NCBI RefSeq assembly: GCF_900156375.1
Contig: NZ_FTNK01000003.1
Coordinates: forward strand, 124,001 to 188,000
Length of the DNA: 64,000 nt
Direction: 5' to 3'
From: Paenibacillus macquariensis
GTDB taxonomy: Bacteria; Bacillota; Bacilli; Paenibacillales; Paenibacillaceae
Part shown: one piece after another, positions 42,937 through 50,617 of the stretch
Position numbering within the stretch: position 1 is the first letter of the stretch
Layout: every line of letters starts with the position of its first letter
Notes under the pieces: generated by a model
Database searches by the model: none
What the model saw: only the letters and a program-made list of their open reading frames with translations
Told to the model about the DNA's origin: nothing
Position numbers and translations under genes: made by a program

Positions 42937-43019
42937 GCGGACGTGGTGGAACGGCAGACACGCTACCTTGAGGGGGTAGTGGGGGCAACCCCGTGGAGGT
43001 TCAAATCCTCTCGCCCGCA
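42937..43019 (+). tRNA. tRNA-Leu (GAG), copy 1 with an acceptor mismatch
   Basis: Class II tRNA with anticodon GAG in loop TTGAGGG and a GC-rich variable arm. The acceptor 5' strand GCGGACG and 3' strand CGCCCGC leave an A-C mismatch at the fifth pair. No CCA is encoded. Its first 45 bases are nearly identical to the second Leu(GAG) gene at 47150, but the 3' half is unrelated, which suggests a recombined gene. Confidence 0.88.
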
Positions 43020-43037
43020 TTATAGTTTCATCCAAGT

Positions 43038-43066
43038 AATCCTTACCTTAGTAAGGGTTATTTTTT
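43038..43066 (+). terminator. Terminator of the tRNA cluster
   Basis: AATCCTTAC (43038-43046) pairs with GTAAGGGTT (43051-43059) with a four-base loop and is followed by ATTTTTT. Confidence 0.8.
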
Positions 43067-43151
43067 GTTGTCCGCACACATTATTGCTTCAATATGCAGA
43101 TTTAAACTATACTGTTATCCAACAGAATAATTGAAGTGGAGGGATCATGAA

Positions 43152-44030
43152 ATGCCGGATTTACAAGGCAAGATTGCGGTGGTGGCTGGAGCTACTCGAG
43201 GAGCAGGCAGAGGAATTGCAGCAATGCTTGGAGAGGCGGGAGCGACCGTCTATGTAACAGGACGGAGTGTTCGCGGTCAACTATCGGATATGGGGCGGAC
43301 AGAAACCATTGATGAGACAGCAGAGATTGTTACTGCTATGGGTGGCTTAGGTATTCCTGTGCGCGTAGATCACACGATTGAGAGTGAAGTGAAATTGTTA
43401 TTCGAACGGGTCGCCGAAGAGCAGAATGGACGATTAGATTTACTAGTTAATGACGTATGGGGAGGGGATTCTCTTACGGAATGGGGAACCCCTTTTTGGG
43501 AAAGTTCATTAGCGAATGGACTGTTAATGCAGCAACGAGCCGTTTTTTCGCATATGATTACGAGTTACTATGGGGCACCACTGATGAAGAAGAGAAAAAG
43601 CGGACTGATTATAGAGATAACAGACGGTGTTAACTACGATTACCGGGGCAATCTTTATTACAGCCTTGCGAAAACCTCAGTGATTCATCTGGCTACTGCA
43701 ATGGCTGCAGACTTGTCTGATTCGAATGTCAGTGCACTTGCTCTTTCACCTGGATTTCTACGTTCGGAAGCTATGCTTGAATACTTTGGTGTGACGGAGG
43801 AGAACTGGCAAGAGGGTGCACGTAAAGATCCTCATTTTATAGCTTCAGAAACGCCATGGTACATTGGTCGAGCGGTAGCATCACTGGCTGCTGATCCTGA
43901 AATCATGCGGAAATCTGGAAAGGCATTCAGTACTTGGGGACTTGTAGAAGAGTATGGATATCAGGATAAGGATGAAACGCAGCTGCACTGGGGTGATTAC
44001 TATGCTGAAGTGCTGTCGAAAGAAGGATAG
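43152..44030 (+). CDS. Short-chain dehydrogenase/reductase
   Basis: A 292-residue SDR. The NAD(P)-binding motif is AGATRGAGRGIA near the start, and the catalytic region is YYSLAKTSVIHLATAMA with the YxxxK pair. NDVW replaces the usual NNAG, and a longer C-terminal part than in classical SDRs is present (WGLVEEYGYQDKDE). The ATG at 43152 has GGAGGGA about eight bases before it. The substrate is unknown. It is the first gene after the tRNA cluster. Confidence 0.88.
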   Translation: MPDLQGKIAVVAGATRGAGRGIAAMLGEAGATVYVTGRSVRGQLSDMGRTETIDETAEIVTAMGGLGIPVRVDHTIESEVKLLFERVAEEQNGRLDLLVNDVWGGDSLTEWGTPFWESSLANGLLMQQRAVFSHMITSYYGAPLMKKRKSGLIIEITDGVNYDYRGNLYYSLAKTSVIHLATAMAADLSDSNVSALALSPGFLRSEAMLEYFGVTEENWQEGARKDPHFIASETPWYIGRAVASLAADPEIMRKSGKAFSTWGLVEEYGYQDKDETQLHWGDYYAEVLSKEG

Positions 44031-44048
44031 TGTTAGCTGGAAGTGGAA

Positions 44049-44088
44049 AACGCCCTTGAAACCGTATATTGATGGTTTCAAGGGCGTT
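44049..44088. terminator. Hairpin between convergent SDR and MFS genes
   Basis: A perfect 15-bp stem (44049-44063 with 44074-44088) with a ten-base loop. There is no clear T run on either strand. Confidence 0.6.
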
Positions 44089-44098
44089 AGTTCTGAAA

Positions 44099-45298
44099 TT
44101 AACCTAACATATGTTTTCGTGCGGCATTAGTCTTGGATTGGTTCATCATATAGATAGCATAGATTACAATGAATAATACAAGGAATATAGATGAATAGCG
44201 GTACATCATAGCATAATTGGAGTGGGAAGCGATTTGACCTAGAAGGAGAGCGCCAATGGCCACTCCGAGATCAAGTGAATTGAAATACATACTATTTGCC
44301 ATACCTTGTTGTGGTGGTGAGACAGATTGAATCATCCAAGATTGAAGTGTAGGTTGTGCGGTTCCAAAGCCCACACCATAACATAATGCTGCAACTGCCA
44401 AGAAGCCGGTAGTTGTTGAATAAGAAAGTAAAATTAATCCTGCAATTAGAAATAGAGCTGCTGGTATGAGAAGAACGACATGGCCTTTACGATCATAAAG
44501 TTTACCTGATATCGGCCGGATGATAATGACGGAAATAACATTAAATAAGAAGAACAACGATACATTCGCGAGATGAGCTTCTTTTCCAAAAAGGATCAAA
44601 AAGCTTAATAAACCGCCATATGTGATGGACATCAACATGTTAAGTAGGCTTGGCAAAAGTAGACTTTTATTGAAACCTGGTTGTTTCGTTGTTTCTGATA
44701 GATCTTGAGGTGCTATGGTTGGCGCCTTTACTTTTTTGCTAAGGGGATAGATTAATGGCAGTATCAACAAGGATAAACCTAAGGTTGCATATACTAATGT
44801 GGTAAAACCATGTTGATCTAACAGAAAGGTTCCGATGACAGGACCGAGGGATAAAGCAATACTAGTGGATAACCCGAAATAGCCCAAACCTTCTCCTAAT
44901 CGTCTAGTTGGTATCACACCGGATGCCATCGTGGGTAAGGTTGTACTTCCCATCCCGAAGCCGATCCCAAATAAAACACGCATGGTCAGTAATAACGCTA
45001 ATGTTCCACTCCATAAATATCCGAAGGTAGCGAGTACGATGAGAATGAGTCCTGTGAAAAGGATTGTGTTTCTTTTTCCTTTTTCTAATGCTTTGGCGGA
45101 GAACAGTCGCGATGCGATGGCAGAAAGTGCGAATACGGTTGTGAAAAGACTAACGGTTAGGTCATTTGCATGGAAGTGATCCTTAACATAAGCAGACATT
45201 GGAGATAATAACATTTGTAAATTTAAAAATAATAATAGGTTACAGAGGGTGAGCATGATGAAATCTCGAGTCCAGAGTTTCTCTAGGTTGTTTTTCAT
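44099..45298 (-). CDS. MFS transporter (drug-exporter type)
   Basis: A 399-residue membrane protein with about twelve helices. A motif-A-like loop follows helix 2 (ASRLFSAKALEKGKRNTILF), and GLGYFGLSTSIALSLGPVIG resembles the motif-C antiporter sequence of the drug-export subfamilies. It overlaps the marR-type gene by four bases (ATGA), so the regulator and exporter form one operon. The exported compound is unknown. Confidence 0.9.
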   Translation of the reverse strand: MKNNLEKLWTRDFIMLTLCNLLLFLNLQMLLSPMSAYVKDHFHANDLTVSLFTTVFALSAIASRLFSAKALEKGKRNTILFTGLILIVLATFGYLWSGTLALLLTMRVLFGIGFGMGSTTLPTMASGVIPTRRLGEGLGYFGLSTSIALSLGPVIGTFLLDQHGFTTLVYATLGLSLLILPLIYPLSKKVKAPTIAPQDLSETTKQPGFNKSLLLPSLLNMLMSITYGGLLSFLILFGKEAHLANVSLFFLFNVISVIIIRPISGKLYDRKGHVVLLIPAALFLIAGLILLSYSTTTGFLAVAALCYGVGFGTAQPTLQSWMIQSVSPPQQGMANSMYFNSLDLGVAIGALLLGQIASHSNYAMMYRYSSIFLVLFIVIYAIYMMNQSKTNAARKHMLG

Positions 45299-45780
45299 TC
45301 TTTCGATGACTCCTTATTTTGATCGATTTTATCGATGTTATGCTTAATTTGTTGCATGATGTGCTCAAATAACTCGAGCTGCTCATCTGTGACTCCAGAT
45401 ACTAAGAGGTCATTCAATGCTAACTCCAGGGGAATCGTATCTAGAATAAGTTTCTTAGCAGAATCTGTTGCACAGATCAAAAATGCCCTGCGATCGGCAG
45501 GGTCTGTGTGTCTAATAATGAGTTGTTTCTTATCAAGAACATCTAAGATTCGCGTTACCGTAGGTTGATCTTTATCGGTACGTAATGCGATCTCTTTCTG
45601 GTTAATGCCTTCTTCAAGGTATAACTGATAGAGTACGGATCGTTGCTCAGGCGTAATGTCATACGGTCTAAGTTGATATGCAAATAAGGCGCTTATTTTG
45701 CGAAATACAGGGGTATATTTATATCCGATAGCCTGCTCGGGGGAAGAAAATCTAAACAGAATAACCACTTCCTTTGCCAT
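45295..45780 (-). CDS. MarR-family regulator
   Basis: A 161-residue winged-helix regulator. The HTH is INQKEIALRTDKDQPTVTRI and the wing is RHTDPADRRAFLI. It heads an operon with the MFS exporter, and a palindrome covers its promoter, so it is probably an autorepressor released by the exported compound. The first ATG lies only about nine bases after the expected transcription start with no ribosome site, so the message may be leaderless or the start may be further in. Confidence 0.9.
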   Translation of the reverse strand: MAKEVVILFRFSSPEQAIGYKYTPVFRKISALFAYQLRPYDITPEQRSVLYQLYLEEGINQKEIALRTDKDQPTVTRILDVLDKKQLIIRHTDPADRRAFLICATDSAKKLILDTIPLELALNDLLVSGVTDEQLELFEHIMQQIKHNIDKIDQNKESSKE

Positions 45781-45824
45781 TTAGTTGTCATAACAAGTAT
45801 ATGTATGACAACTAAAATTGTCAA
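45781..45824 (-). promoter_or_regulatory. MarR operator overlapping its promoter
   Basis: On the minus strand TTGACA (45824-45819), 17 bases and TATACT (45801-45796) form a strong promoter. Perfect 11-bp arms TTAGTTGTCAT (45781-45791) and ATGACAACTAA (45805-45815) bracket the -10 box, an inverted repeat of the size MarR dimers bind. Confidence 0.85.
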
Positions 45825-45869
45825 TCAGGATACAAAGTCGTTCCAACATAACGTTTACTTAGTCTTGTA

Positions 45870-46502
45870 TTATGATTCGGATGGGCGATCCAATACAGAA
45901 GAATATTTAGGGTATAGACTACGTATACAATCTGGGCAAATATCATGAGTGAACTCAGCATAAGTATGTTTCTCCAAAAAGTTTTCAATGGCATTCCATA
46001 GCTCTTCATCCTTGATCCGTTTGCAGACAGCACAGATGGGTATCAGTCCTCGAAGGGTTCGAATCTGTGAAAGAGATTCCTGTAAATCATGTTCTAATTG
46101 TTTTCTTGAGCTAATGTTCGTGAGGGATAGGATAGCTCCTTTAATAGAATTCATGCCATAAGCTAAAAGTGGAGATACATCTAACATGAACCATTTCAGC
46201 TTATTATCTATCATTAAACTAAAGTCCTGAGAAAATGAATGTAAATGTCCATGCAGAATGGATTGGAAGGAGTTCATTAATAAGGTGTTCATCTCGATGT
46301 TTTCCGTGCGAAAAGGCGATTCACAAATTTGAAAAAAGTTAATACCGATCCATTGAAAATTTGAAGGGACGTTATTTGACGTAGACATTACACCCCAAGC
46401 TGGATTTACAGCAATGACATAACCATCACAATCTAGGACTGCAATACTTTGCTGCAATGAATGAATGACTTCGTTATGAAGTGTGGCGGTCAAATTAGGC
46501 AT
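45870..46502 (-). CDS. PAS-domain protein with C-terminal Cys motif
   Basis: A 210-residue soluble sensor-like protein. PAS signs are QQSIAVLDCDGYVIAVNPAW and WFMLDVSPLLAYGMNSIKGA. After a short coiled coil the tail reads LRGLIPICAVCKRIKDEELW then FTHDICPDC, a Cys4 pattern often found at the end of PAS, GGDEF or receiver proteins. No output domain follows. GGGAGAGAG precedes ATG. It may relay a signal by binding partners. It lies upstream of the marR-type gene on the same strand. Confidence 0.82.
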   Translation of the reverse strand: MPNLTATLHNEVIHSLQQSIAVLDCDGYVIAVNPAWGVMSTSNNVPSNFQWIGINFFQICESPFRTENIEMNTLLMNSFQSILHGHLHSFSQDFSLMIDNKLKWFMLDVSPLLAYGMNSIKGAILSLTNISSRKQLEHDLQESLSQIRTLRGLIPICAVCKRIKDEELWNAIENFLEKHTYAEFTHDICPDCIRSLYPKYSSVLDRPSES

Positions 46503-46679
46503 GAGTTACTCTCTCCCCGCAAAATGAATGGAATATTACAAATTGGTGGAAATTATGTGATATAATTCAACCATAAACTACCGATTATTATATACGTTTG
46601 TTACGTCAGAGTTCAAGAGGTTTTACTTATATACGTCATTTTTAATTTTATTTTCGCAACAGCGGAAGGCGGTCATAAG

Positions 46680-47021
46680 ATGAAGACTATTTACGAGAGA
46701 ATTGAATACCTGATTAAGAACAAAAGGATGACTAAGAAGTTGTTTTGCGAAGAGTTAGGAATCAGTACAGGGAATTTGGGTGATTGGAAGAGAGGGAAGT
46801 CCACACCAAGTACGAATAAATTAGTTGAGATTGGTGCTTATTTCAATATTAGCTTGGATTGGCTCATCGTGGGTAGAGAACCGAATAATGAATTGTTAAA
46901 GGAAGAGCGCGAACAATATATACTTGGTATGATACAACCTGGAACATCTAAATTAAGCAAACAAGAAATTGATTTTATAAAAGAATACATCGAATTTACA
47001 GATTATAGACGAAATCGTTAA
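46680..47021 (+). CDS. XRE-family HTH regulator
   Basis: A 113-residue protein. Residues ~1-65 form a lambda-repressor-like HTH (MTKKLFCEELGISTGNLGDW, then KRGKSTPSTNKLVEIGAYFN), with a short C-terminal helix. This is the size of phage or ICE-type repressors. GAAGGCGG precedes ATG. It lies 128 bases before the second tRNA-Leu(GAG) copy, so it could be a leftover of an integrated element; no integrase is present in the window. Confidence 0.85.
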   Translation: MKTIYERIEYLIKNKRMTKKLFCEELGISTGNLGDWKRGKSTPSTNKLVEIGAYFNISLDWLIVGREPNNELLKEEREQYILGMIQPGTSKLSKQEIDFIKEYIEFTDYRRNR

Positions 47022-47149
47022 TCGGAATAATTTATGTATGTACATGAAGAGTACCTATTTTTAACTCTATAGTGTATTTCTTTACTTTTCATGGTCATCC
47101 ATGTAGAATATATTATTGTATTGCTAAAAGGTAATCCTTTTTATTGTAA

Positions 47150-47231
47150 GCGGTCGTGGTGGAACGGCAGACACGCTACCTTGAGGGGGTAGTGCCCATT
47201 GGGTGTGCGGGTTCAAATCCCGCCGACCGCA
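47150..47231 (+). tRNA. tRNA-Leu (GAG), copy 2
   Basis: Class II tRNA, anticodon GAG in loop TTGAGGG, with a fully paired acceptor (GCGGTCG/CGACCGC). No CCA is encoded. The first 45 bases match copy 1 at all but one position, whereas the variable arm and T-arm differ completely. Confidence 0.93.
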
Positions 47232-47262
47232 TCGAGTAAGTAGTATACGTGTAGGATCACTG

Positions 47263-47294
47263 AGACCCACTTCAATTTGAAGTGGGTCTTTTTG
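47263..47294 (+). terminator. Terminator after tRNA-Leu copy 2
   Basis: AGACCCACTTCA (47263-47274) pairs perfectly with TGAAGTGGGTCT (47278-47289) and is followed by five T. Confidence 0.9.
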
Positions 47295-47332
47295 TTGTGA
47301 GAAATATCGGAGGGAGAGTTACTGTTTCCTTT

Positions 47333-47812
47333 TTATTTCAAAAGATCTTCAATGATATGTTCGATTTTATCAGGTGTAGTCGCCGGAGCAAAACGTTTGA
47401 TGACTTTCCCGTCACTGTCGACCAGAAATTTAGTGAAGTTCCACTTCACGGCTGTAGACCCAAGAACACCTGGAGCTTGTTTAGATAAGTATTGGAATAA
47501 AGGATGGGCGGTATTGCCCTTCACATCTATTTTTTCGAATAAGGGAAAGGTTACACCATGATTTAGTTGACAAAATTGTTCAATATCATCGTTAGAACCT
47601 GGCTCTTGTTCTTTAAATTGATTGCTTGGGAAACCTAAAATTTCGAAATTATGGTCTTTATACTTCTCGTAGAGTTCTTGTAGTCCTGTGTATTGAGGTG
47701 TGAACCCACATTTGCTTGCCGTATTGACAATAAGAAGTACTTTTCCTTGATAATTCGATAAAGAGACCTGTTCCCCACGAATGGTATTCACTTGATAATC
47801 GTATATACTCAT
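47333..47812 (-). CDS. Glutathione peroxidase-family thiol peroxidase
   Basis: A 159-residue peroxidase. NTASKCGFTPQ carries the peroxidatic Cys (not selenocysteine), GFPSNQF the Gln region and KWNFTKFLVD the Trp-Asn of the catalytic tetrad. A resolving Cys in the EQFCQLNHG segment suggests that it uses thioredoxin, as bacterial homologues do. The ATG at 47812 has AGGAGA nine bases before it. Protects against peroxides; stands alone. Confidence 0.94.
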   Translation of the reverse strand: MSIYDYQVNTIRGEQVSLSNYQGKVLLIVNTASKCGFTPQYTGLQELYEKYKDHNFEILGFPSNQFKEQEPGSNDDIEQFCQLNHGVTFPLFEKIDVKGNTAHPLFQYLSKQAPGVLGSTAVKWNFTKFLVDSDGKVIKRFAPATTPDKIEHIIEDLLK

Positions 47813-48106
47813 GATATTCATCTCCTAACACTATTTAAGTATTAATTCTTAATACCTTATTTCTGTAAATGTACGGGAAATCAAATATAAGCGAAATGGA
47901 TCCCATTTATTTTATCATAAAGAAATATTTATATATAATTATATTGTGTTATTGCAATGTGTTTACTACTTCACTACTCATCCGGATCATAGTAGTGGTA
48001 TAATAAATTGACATCAAGTTGAAAATTCATTAAAATGTCTAAGTACTTGTTGGATGAGCATTCTTTAGATTTTGTTAGCAAATTTAATATAAAATGGGTG
48101 ATACTG

Positions 48107-48385
48107 ATGTCTTACAGACCAATAATTTCGAACGTGGAAGAAGCCAGTAACAATGAGAAAGATGGATTGTATGAATTCATCATCTATTTGGCAGACGGAA
48201 CACAGTGCCGCACGTTTTATAACCGTTATCCAGAATGGAAAATGACCAACATCAGCAGACTGCTAAAAACACCTTGTCCTATATGTCGCAAAGACTTCAT
48301 TTGCAAATGTATGGAGAACTTTGGTGGCGTTCTACAGCAGCAGATCATTGATAATGAATGGCTTGAAAAGGCTATTGCTAAGTAA
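48107..48385 (+). CDS. Small uncharacterised protein with Cys cluster
   Basis: About 92 residues from the ATG at 48107 (a longer frame from 48035 has no ribosome site either; the start is uncertain). It has a beta-rich first half (DGLYEFIIYLADGTQCRTFY) and a Cys cluster TPCPICRKDFICKCMENF that looks like a small metal site, then a helical end. I do not recognise it. A hairpin with T run follows. Confidence 0.65.
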   Translation: MSYRPIISNVEEASNNEKDGLYEFIIYLADGTQCRTFYNRYPEWKMTNISRLLKTPCPICRKDFICKCMENFGGVLQQQIIDNEWLEKAIAK

Positions 48386-48401
48386 AGTGTTTGCTAGTAA
48401 G

Positions 48402-48434
48402 AAAGCGTGGGAATTTATCCTGCGCTTTTTTTCT
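48402..48434 (+). terminator. Terminator after the Cys-cluster gene
   Basis: AAAGCGTGGGA (48402-48412) pairs with TCCTGCGCTTT (48418-48428, two weak pairs) and a run of T follows. Confidence 0.7.
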
Positions 48435-48505
48435 TTGTTATAAGAAAGCTGGGTTGATGTCGTGGTATGATAATAATGTCTAGTGAGAAATGATGAGAGG
48501 CAGGG

Positions 48506-48958
48506 ATGGGTATGGAAGAAAGCAATCATGATGCACTTAAGAATGGTTCTTCAAAAATGAGCCCTTCTTCCATTGTACTCATTGATGGTATTTGTAATTT
48601 GTGCCAAGGTGCCACGAAATTTATTGTCCGACATGATCATGGAGGGAGATTTCACTTTGCCTCCTTGCAGTCGCATACGGGACAGAAGTTATTAGCTAGA
48701 GGTGGATTTCCTACAGATGTTATAAATACCATAGTCTTAATTCAAAATGGAAATTACTACACGAAATCAACAGCAGCTTTACGTATTTCTAGACACTTGA
48801 AATTTCCATGGCCGCTTGTATATGGTCTCATTATCGTTCCGAGGGGTATAAGGGATGCGATTTATGAGTACGTAGCTAGACACCGCTATCGATGGTTCGG
48901 AAAATCGGATCAATGCATGTTACCGTCGCCGGAACTTAAGGAAAGATTTCTAGAATAA
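48506..48958 (+). CDS. DCC-family thiol-disulfide oxidoreductase
   Basis: A 150-residue protein of the DCC (DUF393) family: LIDGICNLCQGATKFIVRHD contains the DxxCxxC motif that names it, followed by FASLQSHTGQKLL. YuxK of B. subtilis is a relative. Predicted to have a thioredoxin-like fold; the biological partner is unknown. ATG at 48506 or 48512 are both possible behind GAGAGG. The next gene follows after 19 bases. Confidence 0.88.
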   Translation: MGMEESNHDALKNGSSKMSPSSIVLIDGICNLCQGATKFIVRHDHGGRFHFASLQSHTGQKLLARGGFPTDVINTIVLIQNGNYYTKSTAALRISRHLKFPWPLVYGLIIVPRGIRDAIYEYVARHRYRWFGKSDQCMLPSPELKERFLE

Positions 48959-48977
48959 CGTGGGGAGAGTCTGTTCA

Positions 48978-49241
48978 GTGGAATATATCGGGTTAGTTAT
49001 CGTGGCGCTCATGGTTATCGTTGGACTTATTGTGTTGGTAAGGACTTTAAGGAGTCGGAGATCTAGTCATAATATCATTAAGTTTGAGAAGGAGAAGAAT
49101 AATAGACAAACGATGCAGAAATGTACCTATTGTAAAAAAATCAATAAAATCACTTTCTATGCAAGTGACAATGGGACTGTGGTGGGTGTATGTAAAGCAT
49201 GTAAATCCAAAGTGATTTCCGAAGATATGTTACCCATATAA
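48978..49241 (+). CDS. Membrane-anchored small zinc-ribbon protein
   Basis: About 87 residues from the GTG at 48978, which has GGGGAGAG upstream. One N-terminal helix (YIGLVIVALMVIVGLIVLV) is followed by a basic segment and a CTYC-Kx-CKAC zinc-ribbon-like pair (KCTYCKKI and GVCKACKSK). It could be anchored to the membrane with the ribbon inside. Function unknown. It probably shares a transcript with the DCC gene. Confidence 0.72.
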   Translation: MEYIGLVIVALMVIVGLIVLVRTLRSRRSSHNIIKFEKEKNNRQTMQKCTYCKKINKITFYASDNGTVVGVCKACKSKVISEDMLPI

Positions 49242-49333
49242 CGTGATGAAATGTTGTGAAGAGGTGTGTCTATTCATGGAGCACCGATGATAGAATGGAT
49301 TATGGGTGAAGTATTTAAGATATTAAATTGTTC

Positions 49334-49362
49334 TTGCTGACTGGAATAAACTGTGATATTCT
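49334..49362 (+). promoter_or_regulatory. Candidate promoter of the Tad operon
   Basis: TTGCTG (49334-49339), 17 bases and TATTCT (49357-49362). It lies just upstream of the leader terminator, so transcripts from here must read through it to reach the pilus genes. Confidence 0.55.
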
Positions 49363-49383
49363 ATCAGTAAATTAATAGATCGT

Positions 49384-49441
49384 AAACGGAAGCACCGTTT
49401 AACAACCGCGTCATTGCGGCTGTTGAACGGTGCTTTTTTTG
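49384..49441 (+). terminator. Leader terminator (possible attenuator) before the Tad operon
   Basis: A 19-bp stem (49391-49409 with 49415-49433, two mismatched or G-T pairs) is followed by seven or more T. The sequence AAACGG (49384-49389) can instead pair with CCGTTT (49395-49400) inside the 5' arm, giving a small alternative hairpin. The ribosome site of the first pilus gene starts ten bases after the T run. Confidence 0.75.
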
Positions 49442-49465
49442 TTTTATTTGGAAGGAGGGGGATTT

Positions 49466-50617
49466 GTGATTCCTGTGAGAGTAGTCCTTGCTGTAGAGGA
49501 AAGTGAATATATAGAGCCTTTACTTCAATACGTCCATGGTAGTAAGTATGGTGAGAAAATGAGAGTCATCGCGTTTACTGAGGTAGACAAATTTCTACAA
49601 TATATGAACGGAAATGAAAGACCGGAAGTCGTGGTAGCGGAAAGTGTATTTCTAGCGCCTTGGTTGAATCAAGGAGATCAGACAATAACATGGATTGTCC
49701 TAGACGACATGGGACAGAGTTCTTTGAAAGGTCCTGTTCTTACGAAATATCAACCTCTCTCTCAATTGCTTGATGCTATTCTGGATTTGTCTGTAAGTCA
49801 GGTGAAGCGAGCTTCCGTACGAACCTTAGGTGAGACAGTGATGATTGGATTGTTATCTGCCGTTGGAGGAAGTGGAAAGACGACAACGGCATTAAATATG
49901 GCTAAGCAATTAGGGGCTAGTGGATTGTCGGTATTCTATCTTAACTTGGAGACGATGAATAGCAGTGCTGTCTTTCCAAGGCAGATTAGAAATAGAGAAA
50001 GTGGTCAAGGGCTTTCTCGTCTGCTATACGAGTTGAAATCTGCACAAGAATTGAAGGATTATTCATCTATTTCCATTTCATCTTATGTGATTTCACATGA
50101 AGGAATGAAGGCGGATATATTCGAACCATTGACTAACCTTAAGGAATGGCTTCAGATGAGTAAGAATGATGTAAGTCAACTCATGCAGTTAATAGCAAAG
50201 AGTGGACAATATGATGTCCTGATCGCGGATACAGATACAGGCGCGGGAGAACGGTGCGAAGCGGTTATGGAAGTGTGTGAGAGTCTAGTATGGTTGCTGC
50301 TTGATGATGTGATCAGTATGTACAAGAGCGGACAATGGCTTTCTTTTATAGAGAGAAGTAATCCTTCCTTATTCAGTGACATGATGCGAAAGAGTCGGTT
50401 TATCTTAAATCGTTATGTTGGGAGTCTTGCGAATACACTGCCGGTCCAGATCGAGCGTATTGATGGTGTCTTGCCGTATATTCCTTCATGGAAGCAGGTA
50501 TGTCATGAGGAGATACTATTGAGTTCACCGATCTTTCAAAGAGATATTCTGAATCTGTGTGGAGACTTAGTGGGAGATCTCTTACCTGCTGGTGTTGGAG
50601 GAGCCTCTCATGGATGA
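49466..50617 (+). CDS. cpaE: CpaE/TadZ-like pilus localisation ATPase
   Basis: About 383 residues. The first ~125 form an atypical receiver-like domain (RVVLAVEESEYIEPLLQYV, VVVAESVFLAPW), followed by a ParA/MinD-type ATPase with deviant Walker A GLLSAVGGSGKTTTALNMA and IADTDTGAGER. CpaE/TadZ proteins place the Tad secretion machine in the cell. The start is GTG at 49466 after AAGGAGGGGG. First gene of the Tad operon; overlaps the next gene by eight bases. Confidence 0.9.
   Translation: MIPVRVVLAVEESEYIEPLLQYVHGSKYGEKMRVIAFTEVDKFLQYMNGNERPEVVVAESVFLAPWLNQGDQTITWIVLDDMGQSSLKGPVLTKYQPLSQLLDAILDLSVSQVKRASVRTLGETVMIGLLSAVGGSGKTTTALNMAKQLGASGLSVFYLNLETMNSSAVFPRQIRNRESGQGLSRLLYELKSAQELKDYSSISISSYVISHEGMKADIFEPLTNLKEWLQMSKNDVSQLMQLIAKSGQYDVLIADTDTGAGERCEAVMEVCESLVWLLLDDVISMYKSGQWLSFIERSNPSLFSDMMRKSRFILNRYVGSLANTLPVQIERIDGVLPYIPSWKQVCHEEILLSSPIFQRDILNLCGDLVGDLLPAGVGGASHG

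Noticed and set aside
42431..43134. Open frames running over the tRNA cluster
   Set aside because: They cover clear cloverleaf tRNA genes and encode nothing recognisable.
43020..47149. A complete integrative element between the two tRNA-Leu genes
   Set aside because: No integrase, relaxase or conjugation genes are present; only ordinary SDR, MFS, MarR, PAS and XRE genes are found, so at most a scar is claimed.
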